A DNA stretch of 64,000 nucleotides from Streptomyces sp. NBC_00539 (GCF_036346105.1 NZ_CP107811.1:3168501-3232500), one strand, 5' to 3'; positions 8,545 through 21,664 are shown, counted from the stretch's first letter. Translations and numbers: made by a program. The notes: generated by a model not told the origin, from the letters alone.

Positions 8545-10292
8545 GAGCCGGTCCCCTCCGGGGCGGACAACAGGTGGTCCGGGATGTCGAGGTGGCGGGC
8601 GCGCAGCCATTCGCCGAGCGCCTTGCCCTGGGGGTCGAAGCGGTGGGCGGAGGCGACGCCGTCGCCGAGGATGCCGGTGACGGTGAAGTTGAGGGCGCGC
8701 AGGTGGGGCAGGACGTGCCGGGTGACGGGCAGGGCCGCGGTCTCCGGCAGCAGCTCCCGCAGCAGCTCGGTGGTCAGCGTGCGCCGCAGCCACGCCCAGG
8801 CGTCGTCGCTCTCGACCCAGACGCCGATGTTGGCGTCCCCGCCCTTGTCGCCGCTCCGCGCCCCGGCCAGCCGCCCGAGCGGCGCCCTGGTGACCCCCGC
8901 GTCCCCGGCCCCGGGCGCAGGCCCGGGCGGTTGCGACGGCGGCTCCGACGGCGGCTCCGGTGGCGGCTCCGGTGGGGTCTGCGGTGCGGCGCTCACCGGC
9001 GCGGCCGGGATGCGGAGGCGGGTGCCGTCCGGGAGGACCGCCGTGTGCGGGACCTCGGCGGCCGGGACGGACTCCGCGGTGAAGACCCCGTACGGCTGCG
9101 CCGGGCCCGGCGGGGCCGTGACGTGGAAGCCCGGGTAACTCGCCAGCGCCAGCTCGATCGCCGCCGAGGTCAGCGACCGTCCCACCCGGTCCGGGGACGG
9201 GTCCCGCACCACCAGGCGCAGCAGTGCGCTCGCCGTCTCCTGCGTCGGCGCGTCCTCGTGGTCCGTGCGGGACAGCGTCCAGTCCACGACGGCCACCTCC
9301 CGCAGCGCGTCCGCGAGTTGCTCCCGGACCAGCCCGGCCTTCTCCTCGATGTCCAGGCCGGTCAGCACGAACACCACCTCGTTGCGCCAGCCCCCCACCC
9401 GGGTCACCCCCACCTTGAGGGTGTCCGGCGGCGGTTCCCCCACGACCCCCGAGATCCGCACCCGGTCCGGCCCGGCCGGCGCCAGCCGGACCGTGTCCAG
9501 GCGGGCCGTCACGTCGGGGCCGGGGTACCGCGCGCCGTGGGTCTCGTAGAGGAGCTGCGCGGTGACCGTGCCGGGAGTGACGGCCCCGCCGGTCCCCGGG
9601 TGCTTCGTGATCACCGACGAGCCGTCCTCGCAGACCTCCGCGAGCGGGAACCCGGGGCGGCCCACGTCGTGCCGCGTGAAGAAGGCGTAGTTGCCACCGG
9701 TGGCCTGCGTCCCGCACTCCAGGACGTGTCCCGCCACCACCGCCCCCGCCAGCCGGTCGAAGTCGTCCGGCGCCCAGTCGAACCACCAGGCGGCAGGCCC
9801 GCTGACCAGCGCGGCGTCCGTGACCCGGCCGGTGACGACCACGTCCGCGCCCGCCCGCAGGCAGGCCGCGATCCCCGCGCCGCCGAGGTAGGCGTTGGCC
9901 GTGAGCGCATCACCGCGCGCGGACGCGTACGGCGTCAGGTCGTCACCCTCCACGTGCGCCACCGCCACGGGGACGCCCGTCTTCGCGGCCAGCTCGCGGA
10001 TCGCGGCCGCGAGTCCGGCCGGGTTGAGGCCGCCCGCGTTGGTGACGATCCGTACGCCCCGCTCGTGCGCGAGGCCCAGGCTCTCCTCCAGCTGGCGCAG
10101 GAAGGTCTTCGCGTAGCCGAGTTCCCGGTCCTTCAAGCGGTCGCGGCCGAGGATCAGCATGGTCAGCTCGGCCAGGTAGTCCCCGGTCAGGACGTCCAGC
10201 GGGCCGCCCGTCAGCATGTCGCGCACCGCGTCGAAACGGTCCCCGTAGAAGCCGGAGGCGTTGCCGATGCGCAGCGGCCGCCGCCCGGTCAC
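8541..10292 (-). CDS. AtuA family (DUF1446) protein
   Basis: This 583-residue protein has the DUF1446/AtuA domain at about residues 5-435, with GNASGFYGDR at the start, TNAGGLNPAG near 85 and VVVTGRVTDAALV near 148. A proline-rich linker (about 455-480) follows, then a C-terminal AtuA-like domain (GARSGDKGGDANIGVWV). AtuA is needed for citronellol/geraniol use in pseudomonads, but its biochemical step is unknown. The GTG at 10292 was chosen because it overlaps the previous stop as GTGA and directly precedes the conserved RIGNASGFYGD. The gene is coupled at both ends within the carboxylase operon. The family call is firm and the function is open. Confidence 0.9.
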   Translation of the reverse strand: MTGRRPLRIGNASGFYGDRFDAVRDMLTGGPLDVLTGDYLAELTMLILGRDRLKDRELGYAKTFLRQLEESLGLAHERGVRIVTNAGGLNPAGLAAAIRELAAKTGVPVAVAHVEGDDLTPYASARGDALTANAYLGGAGIAACLRAGADVVVTGRVTDAALVSGPAAWWFDWAPDDFDRLAGAVVAGHVLECGTQATGGNYAFFTRHDVGRPGFPLAEVCEDGSSVITKHPGTGGAVTPGTVTAQLLYETHGARYPGPDVTARLDTVRLAPAGPDRVRISGVVGEPPPDTLKVGVTRVGGWRNEVVFVLTGLDIEEKAGLVREQLADALREVAVVDWTLSRTDHEDAPTQETASALLRLVVRDPSPDRVGRSLTSAAIELALASYPGFHVTAPPGPAQPYGVFTAESVPAAEVPHTAVLPDGTRLRIPAAPVSAAPQTPPEPPPEPPSEPPSQPPGPAPGAGDAGVTRAPLGRLAGARSGDKGGDANIGVWVESDDAWAWLRRTLTTELLRELLPETAALPVTRHVLPHLRALNFTVTGILGDGVASAHRFDPQGKALGEWLRARHLDIPDHLLSAPEGTGS

Positions 10293-11122
10293 CGGTCGTC
10301 CCGCCCGCCGGCCGAAGGAGCACGCCCGCCCGCCGAGGGTGCGCGGCCGGGGCCGGCCGGGCCGGCGAAGGCCTGGGCGATGTCCAGCCAGCGCGCGGCG
10401 TCGGGGCCGGTCGCCGTCAGGGCCAGGTCGGCGCGGTGGGCGCGCTGGGTGACCAGCAGGCAGAAGTCCAGCGCCGGCCCCGCGACCCGCTGCCCGGCGT
10501 CTTCGGGCCCGAACGCCCAGATGCCGGAGCCGTCCGGGGCGAGCAGTTCCACCCGGAACTCCTCGCCGGGCGCCGGAAGGCCCCGTACCGCGTACGCGTA
10601 GTCCCGCGCCCGCACCCCGATCCGTGCGACGTGCCGCAGCCTGGCCGTCGGGACCCGCCGGACGCCCAGCGCGTCGGCGACGTCCTGCCCGTGCGCCCAG
10701 GTCTCCATCAGCCGGGCGCTCGCCATCGAGGCGGCTTTCATCGGCGGCCCGTACCAGGGGAAACGGGCCCCCGGATCGGCGGCGGCGAGCGCCGCGTCGA
10801 GGGCGGCCCGCCCCTGGCGCCACCGGACCAGCAGCTCGGCGGCGCCCAGCAGGGCCCCCTCGGCGGCGCCCTCGTCCACGAAGGTGTCGGGGGCCTTCGC
10901 CGCCTCCTCGGCCATGACCGCGAAGCTCTCGGCGTCGGTGAGTGCGAGCAGCGAGGCCCGGTCGGTCCAGTGCAGGTGGGCGATCTGGTGGGCGACGGTC
11001 CACCCGGCGGCGGGTGTGGGCTCCGCCCAGCCGGCCTCGGGCAACTGGCCCACCAGCGAGTCGAGTTCGTCTCCCTCCGCGCGGAGATCGGCGAAGACGG
11101 CGACAGCGGACGGATCGGGCAC
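10289..11122 (-). CDS. TIGR03084 family, DinB/maleylpyruvate-isomerase-like protein
   Basis: This 277-residue protein is the first gene of the operon. It has the four-helix DinB/MDMPI layout with candidate metal ligands in HQIAHLHWTD (about 48-57) and in METWAHGQDVAD (about 140-151). A C-terminal alpha/beta part contains GPALDFCLLVTQRAHRADL. Related proteins are thiol-dependent isomerases or transferases that use mycothiol in actinobacteria. No specific reaction can be assigned here. The GTG at 11122 follows GGGGAGCG. The C-terminus ends in a low-complexity Gly/Pro/Ser/Ala stretch with a repeated RAPSAGG. A palindromic operator candidate lies 48 bp upstream. Confidence 0.8.
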   Translation of the reverse strand: MPDPSAVAVFADLRAEGDELDSLVGQLPEAGWAEPTPAAGWTVAHQIAHLHWTDRASLLALTDAESFAVMAEEAAKAPDTFVDEGAAEGALLGAAELLVRWRQGRAALDAALAAADPGARFPWYGPPMKAASMASARLMETWAHGQDVADALGVRRVPTARLRHVARIGVRARDYAYAVRGLPAPGEEFRVELLAPDGSGIWAFGPEDAGQRVAGPALDFCLLVTQRAHRADLALTATGPDAARWLDIAQAFAGPAGPGRAPSAGGRAPSAGGRDDR

Positions 11123-11169
11123 GGTGCGCTCCCCTTCTCGGCGTGGGGGGAAGCCTGGCAGGGGTCGGT

Positions 11170-11197
11170 AAAACAATCAAGCGTGCTTGCATGATTT
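11170..11197. promoter_or_regulatory. Palindromic operator candidate for the AtuA/carboxylase operon
   Basis: A perfect 12-bp core CAAGCGTGCTTG (11178-11189) is extended by matching outer bases to an imperfect 28-bp dyad. It sits just upstream of the first operon gene in an AT-richer stretch, as expected for a TetR-family operator over a promoter. The TetR gene at 2240-2851 is the natural candidate regulator. Confidence 0.6.
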
Positions 11198-11413
11198 TGG
11201 CGATACGCCGGACGGACCCGGTCGCGTTCCCGCCACCCACGGCAACTCCCCCTGGCCGAGACCGAATCGAGGCGGTCCGGTGTCCGGCATGGGCGGCTGC
11301 AGTGGACGGCAGCCGTGGGCCGCCGGTCGGCACGGGGGCGCTTTCGGCCGTACGCCGGAAACTCGCGGAACGTCTGCGATGTCGCGCCGATACTGAATTC
11401 CCCGCCGCCCGCC

Positions 11414-11530
11414 GCACGGCAACCGCACCCGCACGGCCGCCCCCACCGCCCCCGCACCGCCGCACGGCATCCGCACCCGCACGGCCGCACGCCCGCCGCA
11501 CCGCATCCGCTCCCGCACCCGCACGGCCGC
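11414..11530. repeat. C-rich direct repeats between operon and hydrolase gene
   Basis: The 18-bp sequence CCGCACCCGCACGGCCGC occurs exactly three times (11423-11440, 11471-11488, 11513-11530). The first two copies lie within 28-bp repeats differing at one base. They occupy the 504-bp gap 11123-11626, which otherwise holds only the operator at 11170-11197 and a possible promoter. No gene is supported in the gap. Confidence 0.7.
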
Positions 11531-11626
11531 CCGCGACACGCCCGGGGCAGGGCCCCCGCGGCGCAGCGCGGACACCCGTTCCTGTCATGGCACGTGAGGC
11601 ACTCGACGCGAAGAGGACGAACCGAC

Positions 11627-13249
11627 GTGACGTACGCGAACCCAGCCGACTCCTCCCTCTACCCCGAACTCGACGCCGCCGCCCTGGCCGCCTTCGTCGC
11701 CGCTCTGGAAACCGGCGACGTCACGGGGCTCTCCCCCGCCCGGGCCTCCGAGGTCGCCGAGGTGCGCTCGCTCGCCGTGTTCGGCCGGGGCAAGGTGGCC
11801 GGCGCCGGCGGCGCCCTGCTCGACGCCGCACTGTGGCGGCACACCGGACCACAGCCCCGCCCGGTGATCGTGATGCCCTCGCCGTGGACGGACGCCGGCT
11901 GGCTCCCGTACGCCGTCCAGGCGAGCCTGTTCGCAGCCCGCGGCTACGACGTCCTGGCCTACACCGCGCGCGGGTTCGGCGCCTCCGAGGGGCAGGTCGA
12001 GGTCGCCGGCCCGCTCGACATCGCCGACGGCAGCCGCGCCCTGGACCACCTCATCGAGCGCACCTCCGGGCCCGTCACGAAGATCGGCTTCCTCGGGGAC
12101 TCGTACGGCTCCGGCATCAGCCAGCTCGTCGCCGCGCACGACACCCGCGTCGACGCGGTGGTGGCCCTGAGCACCTGGGGCGACCTGGGCGAGGCCTTCC
12201 TGGAGAACTCCACCCGCCACGTCGCCGCCGTGCAGGCCCTGCTGAACGCGGCGGCGCGGGCCCGGCTCAGCCCGCAGACGGAGGGCGTCTTCGAGAACGT
12301 GCTGACCAACCGGGACGTGGAGGGCACCCTGCGCTGGGCGGAGCCCCGCTCGCCCTTCACCCACATCAAGGAACTCAACCGGCGCCGGGTCCCCGTCCTG
12401 TTCGCGCAGGCCTGGCACGAGACGCTCTTCCCGGGCAACCAGACCCTCAAGATGTTCAACGCACTCACCGGACCCAAGCGCCTCGACTTCTCCATCGGCG
12501 ACCACTCGGGCCCCGAGATGCCCGGCCTGCTCGGGCTGCCGAACCGCATATGGACCGACGCCCACCGCTGGTTCGACCACCACCTCAAGGGCATCGAGAC
12601 CGGCATCGCCGCCGAGGGGCAGGTGGTCGCCGAGGTGATGTGGAGCAAGACCCTCGAAGCCAGTCCCACCTGGGACGCCCTCACCGGACGCGTCCGCCGG
12701 GTGCACCTCGCGGACGGCGGGGAACTGGCCGAGAAGCCCGAGGCGGGGTGGACCTCGACCGTCGTCTGCGGGATCGACACCCCGGCGACCGTCGCCGACC
12801 GGATCGTCCGCTCCGGGTACGCGGAGATCGCGGGACGGCCGAAGGCCTACCCGACCGGCGACATCGACCGCACCGTGGCCGCCGTCTGGGCCGCGGCGCC
12901 CGAGGAGGCCGTCCTGCGGCTGCGCGGCACGCCCCGGCTGCGGGTGACGTACCGGGCCGCGAACCCGGGCTCCGGCTTCGTCGCGTACCTCCTGGACACC
13001 GCGCCCGACGGAACGGCCCACATCATCACGCACGCCCCGTACAGCGACCTCGGCTCGGCGCCGGACAGCCTGATCAGCGCGGACATCGACCTCCAGGCAA
13101 CGGCCTACGACGTCCCGCGAGGGCACCGCGTCCTGCTGGTGGTCGACGCCCGCGACCCGTTCTACTCGGACCCCAACCTGCCGCGCGCGACGCTCTCCTT
13201 CACCTCACCGGAACAGACGCCCTCGTACCTGGACCTGCCCCTGGGGTGA
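11627..13249 (+). CDS. CocE/NonD-type alpha/beta hydrolase (X-Pro dipeptidyl-peptidase S15 fold)
   Basis: This 540-residue hydrolase has an N-terminal S15-type alpha/beta-hydrolase domain. Its nucleophile serine is in GDSYGSG (about residue 159) and a candidate catalytic His lies in GDHSGPEMPG. A C-terminal jelly-roll-like domain (about 360-540) is typical of cocaine esterase and glutaryl-7-ACA acylases. No signal peptide is visible, so the enzyme is probably cytoplasmic. The GTG at 11627, preceded by GAGGACGA, was chosen because the longer frame runs through the C-rich repeats. It is transcribed alone and divergently from the catabolic operon, with a repeat-bearing leader. The substrate is unknown. 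Confidence 0.85.
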   Translation: MTYANPADSSLYPELDAAALAAFVAALETGDVTGLSPARASEVAEVRSLAVFGRGKVAGAGGALLDAALWRHTGPQPRPVIVMPSPWTDAGWLPYAVQASLFAARGYDVLAYTARGFGASEGQVEVAGPLDIADGSRALDHLIERTSGPVTKIGFLGDSYGSGISQLVAAHDTRVDAVVALSTWGDLGEAFLENSTRHVAAVQALLNAAARARLSPQTEGVFENVLTNRDVEGTLRWAEPRSPFTHIKELNRRRVPVLFAQAWHETLFPGNQTLKMFNALTGPKRLDFSIGDHSGPEMPGLLGLPNRIWTDAHRWFDHHLKGIETGIAAEGQVVAEVMWSKTLEASPTWDALTGRVRRVHLADGGELAEKPEAGWTSTVVCGIDTPATVADRIVRSGYAEIAGRPKAYPTGDIDRTVAAVWAAAPEEAVLRLRGTPRLRVTYRAANPGSGFVAYLLDTAPDGTAHIITHAPYSDLGSAPDSLISADIDLQATAYDVPRGHRVLLVVDARDPFYSDPNLPRATLSFTSPEQTPSYLDLPLG

Positions 13250-13287
13250 CCGGTGACCTCACCGGGAGAGGGGCGGCCCAAGAGGGA

Positions 13288-13360
13288 CTCCTCAGGAGGA
13301 GGCGGACGCCTCGAACGGAGGGGGGTTCCTCAGGAAGAGGGGGATTCCTCAGGAAGAGGG
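13288..13360. repeat. Three CTCAGGA-type dyad repeats at the convergent gene ends
   Basis: Copies of a short dyad (TTCCTCAGGAAGAGG and one CTCCTCAGGAGGAGG) lie at 13288-13303, 13326-13341 and 13345-13360. The last copy contains the stop codon of the EamA gene. They may serve as a weak bidirectional terminator or be an expanding repeat. Confidence 0.55.
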
Positions 13361-14305
13361 GCGGGCGACCTGCGACCGCACCGCGCCCATGCTCGCCGCG
13401 ATCACCAGCGCGACCGCGACGGCGTCCCCGACCGACATGGCCTGGTGCAGCACCAGGAAGCCGGCGCTCGCCGCGATGGCCGGCTCCAGGCTCATCAGGA
13501 TCGCGAAGGTCGGGGCGGGCAGTCGGCGCAGGGCCAGCAGCTCCAGCGTGTACGGCAGCACGGAGGACAGGACGGCCACGCCCAGGCCCAGTGCCAGGGT
13601 GCTCGGGACGATCAGGTCGGAGCCGGCCTCGACCACCCCGAGCGGCAGCGAGATGACCGCGGCGACGGCCATCGCCAGCGCCAGGCCGTCCGCCTGCGGG
13701 AAGCGCCGGCCCGTACGGGCGCTGAACACGATGTACGCCGCCCACATCCCGCCCGCCGCGACCGCGAAGGCCGCGCCCAGCGGGTCGAGACCGCCGAACC
13801 CGCCCCCGCCGTGGCCGGCGAGCAGGGCCACTCCGGCCAGGGCCAGGGCGGCCCACAGCACGTTCACCAGGCGCCTGGAGACGACCACCGACAGGGCGAG
13901 CGGGCCGAGCACCTCCAGGGTGACGGCGGGGCCGAGCGGGATGCGGTCGATGGCCTGGTAGAAGAGGCCGTTCATGCCCGCCATGGTGACGCCGAACCAG
14001 AACACGGTGACCCAGTCCGCCCGGGCGTAGCCGCGCACCTTGGGCCGGCACACCAGCAGCAGCACGAGCGCGGCCGCCGCGAGCCGCAGGGTGACCACGC
14101 CCGCGGCGCCCGTCCGCGGCATCACCATGACGGCGAGGGCGGCGCCGAACTGCACCGAGATCCCCGCCGAGACCACCAGCGCGACCGGCCCGAAGCGCGC
14201 ACGGGCACGGTCGGGGCCACCGGTGGCGGACGGCGAGCGCACACCGGCGGCGGAGGACGGGGCCGAGGAGGGAGCCGAGGGGGCAGCCGAAGAGGACGGG
14301 GTCAT
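13349..14305 (-). CDS. EamA/RhtA-type DMT family transporter
   Basis: This 318-residue inner-membrane protein has about ten hydrophobic segments arranged as two EamA repeats, after a Ser/Ala/Pro-rich 35-residue tail. The second repeat shows the typical LPYTLELLALRRLPAPTFAI and SLEPAIAASAGF motif. RhtA relatives export threonine, homoserine or other small metabolites, but the substrate here cannot be assigned. The ATG at 14305 is preceded by TAGCCT (14312-14317) only 6 nt away and by no ribosome binding site, so a leaderless transcript is likely. It converges with the CocE-type gene. Confidence 0.88.
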   Translation of the reverse strand: MTPSSSAAPSAPSSAPSSAAGVRSPSATGGPDRARARFGPVALVVSAGISVQFGAALAVMVMPRTGAAGVVTLRLAAAALVLLLVCRPKVRGYARADWVTVFWFGVTMAGMNGLFYQAIDRIPLGPAVTLEVLGPLALSVVVSRRLVNVLWAALALAGVALLAGHGGGGFGGLDPLGAAFAVAAGGMWAAYIVFSARTGRRFPQADGLALAMAVAAVISLPLGVVEAGSDLIVPSTLALGLGVAVLSSVLPYTLELLALRRLPAPTFAILMSLEPAIAASAGFLVLHQAMSVGDAVAVALVIAASMGAVRSQVARPSS

Positions 14306-14381
14306 TCCACCAGGCTAAGGGGTACGTAACGGGTGCCATGCCCCGTTCCGCCTTACCTTGCGCACACCCCTGTAACCCCCG

Positions 14382-18297
<3,916 letters not shown>

Positions 18298-18323
18298 CCT
18301 CCCCCGAGTAGTCACCGCTCCCC

Positions 18324-18351
18324 GAAGGCCCGGGCCACCGCCCGGGCCTTC
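18324..18351 (+). terminator. serC terminator
   Basis: A perfect 12-bp stem (GAAGGCCCGGGC / GCCCGGGCCTTC) with a 4-nt CACC loop lies 27 bp after the serC stop codon. There is no T-tract beyond TCTGCC. Confidence 0.8.
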
Positions 18352-18507
18352 TGCCGTCCCCCGCCCGGATCGTGGCCGGCCGTGCCCGTAGCGCGGCGGG
18401 GTGGTGTTCGCGCACCTCAGCGGCCGGAAGGGGATCCGTACGCGGTACCGTCAGGTCGGGGACCCGGGGCCCTGGGTGCGAGTGCGGTGATACTTGGAGG
18501 CAGCGGC

Positions 18508-21500
18508 GTGAGCGTGCGAGTGACGGCGGCCCAGAGCGGCGTGGACCCCTTCGGTACGGCCCGGTTGCGGCGCGGGGTGCTCGACGCGTGGGGCGCGGGG
18601 CCGGCCCGGTTCCGCGAGGACGCCAACGCCGAGGAGGACCTGGCCCTGGGCGGTTACCGCGACCGGCTCGTGGTGGAACTGGCCCAGAACGCCGCCGACG
18701 CGGCCGCCCGCGCCGGGGTGGCGGGCCGGCTGCGGCTCACCCTGCACCCCGGTGACGCGGAATACGGCCACGCGGTGCTCGCCGTCGCCAACACCGGCTC
18801 CCCGCTGGACGCGGCCGGCGTGGAGTCGCTGTCGACCCTACGGGCCTCGGCGAAGCGGGAACCCGCCGCCGCGGCGGGCTCCGCGCAGACCGTGGGCCGC
18901 TTCGGCGTCGGCTTCGCGGCCGTCCTCGCCGTCACCGACGAGCCGGCCGTGCTCGGCCGGCACGGCGGGGTCCGCTGGTCCCTCGCCGAAGCCCGCGAAC
19001 TGGCCCGGGACGCCGCGGGCGGCAGCCCCGGCCTCGGCGACGAATTGCGCCGCCGCGACGGCCACGTCCCGCTGCTGCGCCTGCCGTTGCCCGCCGAGGG
19101 CACCGCGCCGCAGGGCTACGACACCGTCGTGGTCCTCCCGCTGCGCGACGCCGCCGCCGAGGAACTGGTCGAGCGGCTGCTGGCCGGCATCGACGACGCG
19201 CTGCTCCTGACGCTGCCCGGGCTGCGCGAGGTCGTCGTGGAGACCCCCGCCGCCGGGCACCGGGTGCTGTACCGGCGCACCGAGGGCCCGTACACCGTCA
19301 TCGAAGACTCCGCCTCCGGCACGCACCGCTGGCGCACCGTCCGCCACAGCGGCCCCATCGAGGCGGCGCTGCTCGCCGACCGGCCCGTGGAGGAGCGGCT
19401 GCGCCCGTTCTGGACCGTCACCTGGGCCGTGCCCGCCGACATCGAGGGCACACCCCTCTACCCGCGCACCGCCCCCGTCGTCCACGCGCCGACCCCGACC
19501 GACGAGCCGCTGGGCATCCCCGCCCTGCTCATCGCGTCGCTGCCGCTGGACACCAGCCGCCGCCACCCCGCGCCCGGACCGCTGACCGACTTCCTCGTGG
19601 AGCGCGCAGCCGACGCCTACGCCGAACTCCTCGGCGACTGGGACCCGGTGAGCACCGGCCTCATCGACCTGGTGCCCGGCCCGCTCGGCAAGAGCGAACT
19701 CGACGGTGCCCTGCGCGCCGCCGTCCTCCAGCGGCTGCCCCGCACCGCGTTCCTCGCGCCCGCCGCGCCCTCCGAGGAGCTGAAAGCGCTGCGCCCCTTC
19801 GAGGCCGAGGTGGTGGAGGGCGCGGGCGCCGACACCGTACGGGTCCTCGCGGAGGTGCTGCCGACCCTGCTGCCCGCCGGGCTGGAGCGCCGCCCCGAGC
19901 TGCGCCACCTGGGCGTCGGCCGGCTTCCGCTGGGAGACGCCATCGAGCGGATCGCGGGCATCGAGCGCACCCCGCAGTGGTGGTACCGGCTCTACGACAG
20001 CCTCGCCGGCGTCGACCCGGACCGGCTCTCCGGCCTGCCCGTGCCGCTGGCCGACGGCAGGACCGCGATCGGGCCGCGCCACATCCTGCTGCCCGGCGCG
20101 GACACCCCCGCGAGCCTGGCCCGCCTCGGGCTCAAGGTCGCCCACCCCGACGCCGCGCACCCGCTGCTGGAGAAGCTCGGCGCGCTCCCGGCCACCCCCC
20201 GCGCGGTGCTGACGACCCCGCAGGTGCGGGCGGCGGTGGCGGCCTCCCTGGACGCGGGCGAGATCTGGGACGAGGACGCGCTGGACGCCGACGAGCTGGC
20301 CGAGGTGGTCCTCGCCCTGGTCCGCGACGCCGCCCTGGAGCCGGGTGACGAACCCTGGCTGGGCGCGCTGGCCCTGCCCGACGAGGACGGCGAACCGACC
20401 CCGGCCGGCGAACTGCTGCTGCCCGGGTCCCCGCTGGCGTCGGTGGTCCGCGAGGACGAGATCCCGTACCTGGACGCCGGCTTCGCCGAGCGGTGGGACG
20501 CCCGAACCCTGACCGCCGTCGGGGTACTGGGCACCTTCCAGCTCGTCCGCGCCACCGACGTGGTCCTGGACCCCGACGAACTGGAGCCCCGCGAGGGCGA
20601 CTTCGCCGAGCCCGACGACGCGGGCCTGCTCGACGCCGTCGACGTGTGGTGCGAGGACCTCCTCGACCAGCTCCCCGACACCCCCCTGCCCCCGGTGGCC
20701 ACCGAACTGATCGGGGTACGCGACCTGGACCTCGTCGACGACGACCGCTGGCCCCAGGCCCTGGCCATGCTCGCCCAGCCCCCGCTGCGCGACGCGCTGA
20801 CCCAGCCCGTGCGGGTCCTGCTCCCCGACGGCACCACCCGCTCCGTGCGCCCCTACACGGCCTGGTGGCTGCGCGACCACCCCGTGCTCGACGGCCGGCG
20901 TCCGGCCGGTCTGCGCGCGGCGGGCGGCGACCCGCTGCTGGCCGGGCTGTACACCCCCGCCGACGCCACCGGCTTCGAGGACGAGCAGGTGCTGCGGGCG
21001 CTGGGCGTACGGACCTCCGTGCACGCCCTGCTGGAGGAGCCCGGCGGCGCGGCCGAGCTCCTGGGCCGGCTCGCCGACCCCGACCGGGAGGTGTCCGACC
21101 GGCAGTTGCACGCCCTCTACGGGGCGCTGGCCGAGCTGGACCCCGAGCAGGTCACCCTCCCGGACGACCTGCGGGCGGTGGTGGACGGCGAGGTGCGGGT
21201 CGTGGACGCGGCCGACGCGGTGATCGCCGACGCCCCCGACCTGCTGCCGCTGACCGCCGGCCTGCCCCTGCTGCCGGTCGCGCCCGCGCTGGCCGCCGAC
21301 CTCGCGGAACTGCTCCAGGTGCGCCGCCTGTCGGAGACCGTCCCGGCGGAGGTCACCACTCCGGGCGAGGAGCACGAGGTCCCGGAGGCCGTACGGATCC
21401 TGCTGGGCCCCGCCACACCGCACACGTACGTCGAGCACGAGGAACTCGTCGCGGGCGGCGTCGAACTGGACTGGCGGCTCACGCCGGACGGCACCCTGCA

Positions 21501-21636
21501 CGCCGCCACCCTGGAGGGCGTCGCGGCAGGTCTCGCCTGGTCGGCGGGCCAGTGGCCGCGCCGCTTCGAGGTCGCGGCCCTGCTGGAGGACCCCTCGCGC
21601 ACGGCGGAACTGGCCCGCGACCGCTGGTTCGACTGA
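18508..21636 (+). CDS. Sacsin N-terminal-like GHKL ATPase protein
   Basis: This very large 1042-residue cytoplasmic protein has an Hsp90/sacsin-type ATP-binding fold at the N-terminus. Visible motifs are ELAQNAADAAARAG (about 57-70, the N-box), VANTGSPLDAAGVESLS (about 93-109) and GRFGVGFAAVL (about 130-140, the G-box). The remaining 800 residues are acidic and Leu/Pro-rich with no recognised domain. The GTG at 18508 was chosen because TTGGAGG precedes it by 7 nt; the longer frame has no such site. Streptomyces and other actinobacteria carry such proteins, but their role is unknown; chaperone-like or ATP-switch functions are guesses. It is not in an operon and converges with the P-type ATPase gene. 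Confidence 0.82.
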   Translation: MSVRVTAAQSGVDPFGTARLRRGVLDAWGAGPARFREDANAEEDLALGGYRDRLVVELAQNAADAAARAGVAGRLRLTLHPGDAEYGHAVLAVANTGSPLDAAGVESLSTLRASAKREPAAAAGSAQTVGRFGVGFAAVLAVTDEPAVLGRHGGVRWSLAEARELARDAAGGSPGLGDELRRRDGHVPLLRLPLPAEGTAPQGYDTVVVLPLRDAAAEELVERLLAGIDDALLLTLPGLREVVVETPAAGHRVLYRRTEGPYTVIEDSASGTHRWRTVRHSGPIEAALLADRPVEERLRPFWTVTWAVPADIEGTPLYPRTAPVVHAPTPTDEPLGIPALLIASLPLDTSRRHPAPGPLTDFLVERAADAYAELLGDWDPVSTGLIDLVPGPLGKSELDGALRAAVLQRLPRTAFLAPAAPSEELKALRPFEAEVVEGAGADTVRVLAEVLPTLLPAGLERRPELRHLGVGRLPLGDAIERIAGIERTPQWWYRLYDSLAGVDPDRLSGLPVPLADGRTAIGPRHILLPGADTPASLARLGLKVAHPDAAHPLLEKLGALPATPRAVLTTPQVRAAVAASLDAGEIWDEDALDADELAEVVLALVRDAALEPGDEPWLGALALPDEDGEPTPAGELLLPGSPLASVVREDEIPYLDAGFAERWDARTLTAVGVLGTFQLVRATDVVLDPDELEPREGDFAEPDDAGLLDAVDVWCEDLLDQLPDTPLPPVATELIGVRDLDLVDDDRWPQALAMLAQPPLRDALTQPVRVLLPDGTTRSVRPYTAWWLRDHPVLDGRRPAGLRAAGGDPLLAGLYTPADATGFEDEQVLRALGVRTSVHALLEEPGGAAELLGRLADPDREVSDRQLHALYGALAELDPEQVTLPDDLRAVVDGEVRVVDAADAVIADAPDLLPLTAGLPLLPVAPALAADLAELLQVRRLSETVPAEVTTPGEEHEVPEAVRILLGPATPHTYVEHEELVAGGVELDWRLTPDGTLHAATLEGVAAGLAWSAGQWPRRFEVAALLEDPSRTAELARDRWFD

Positions 21637-21664
21637 ACGGCGGCGGCCGCGGTCCGGGAGCCGG

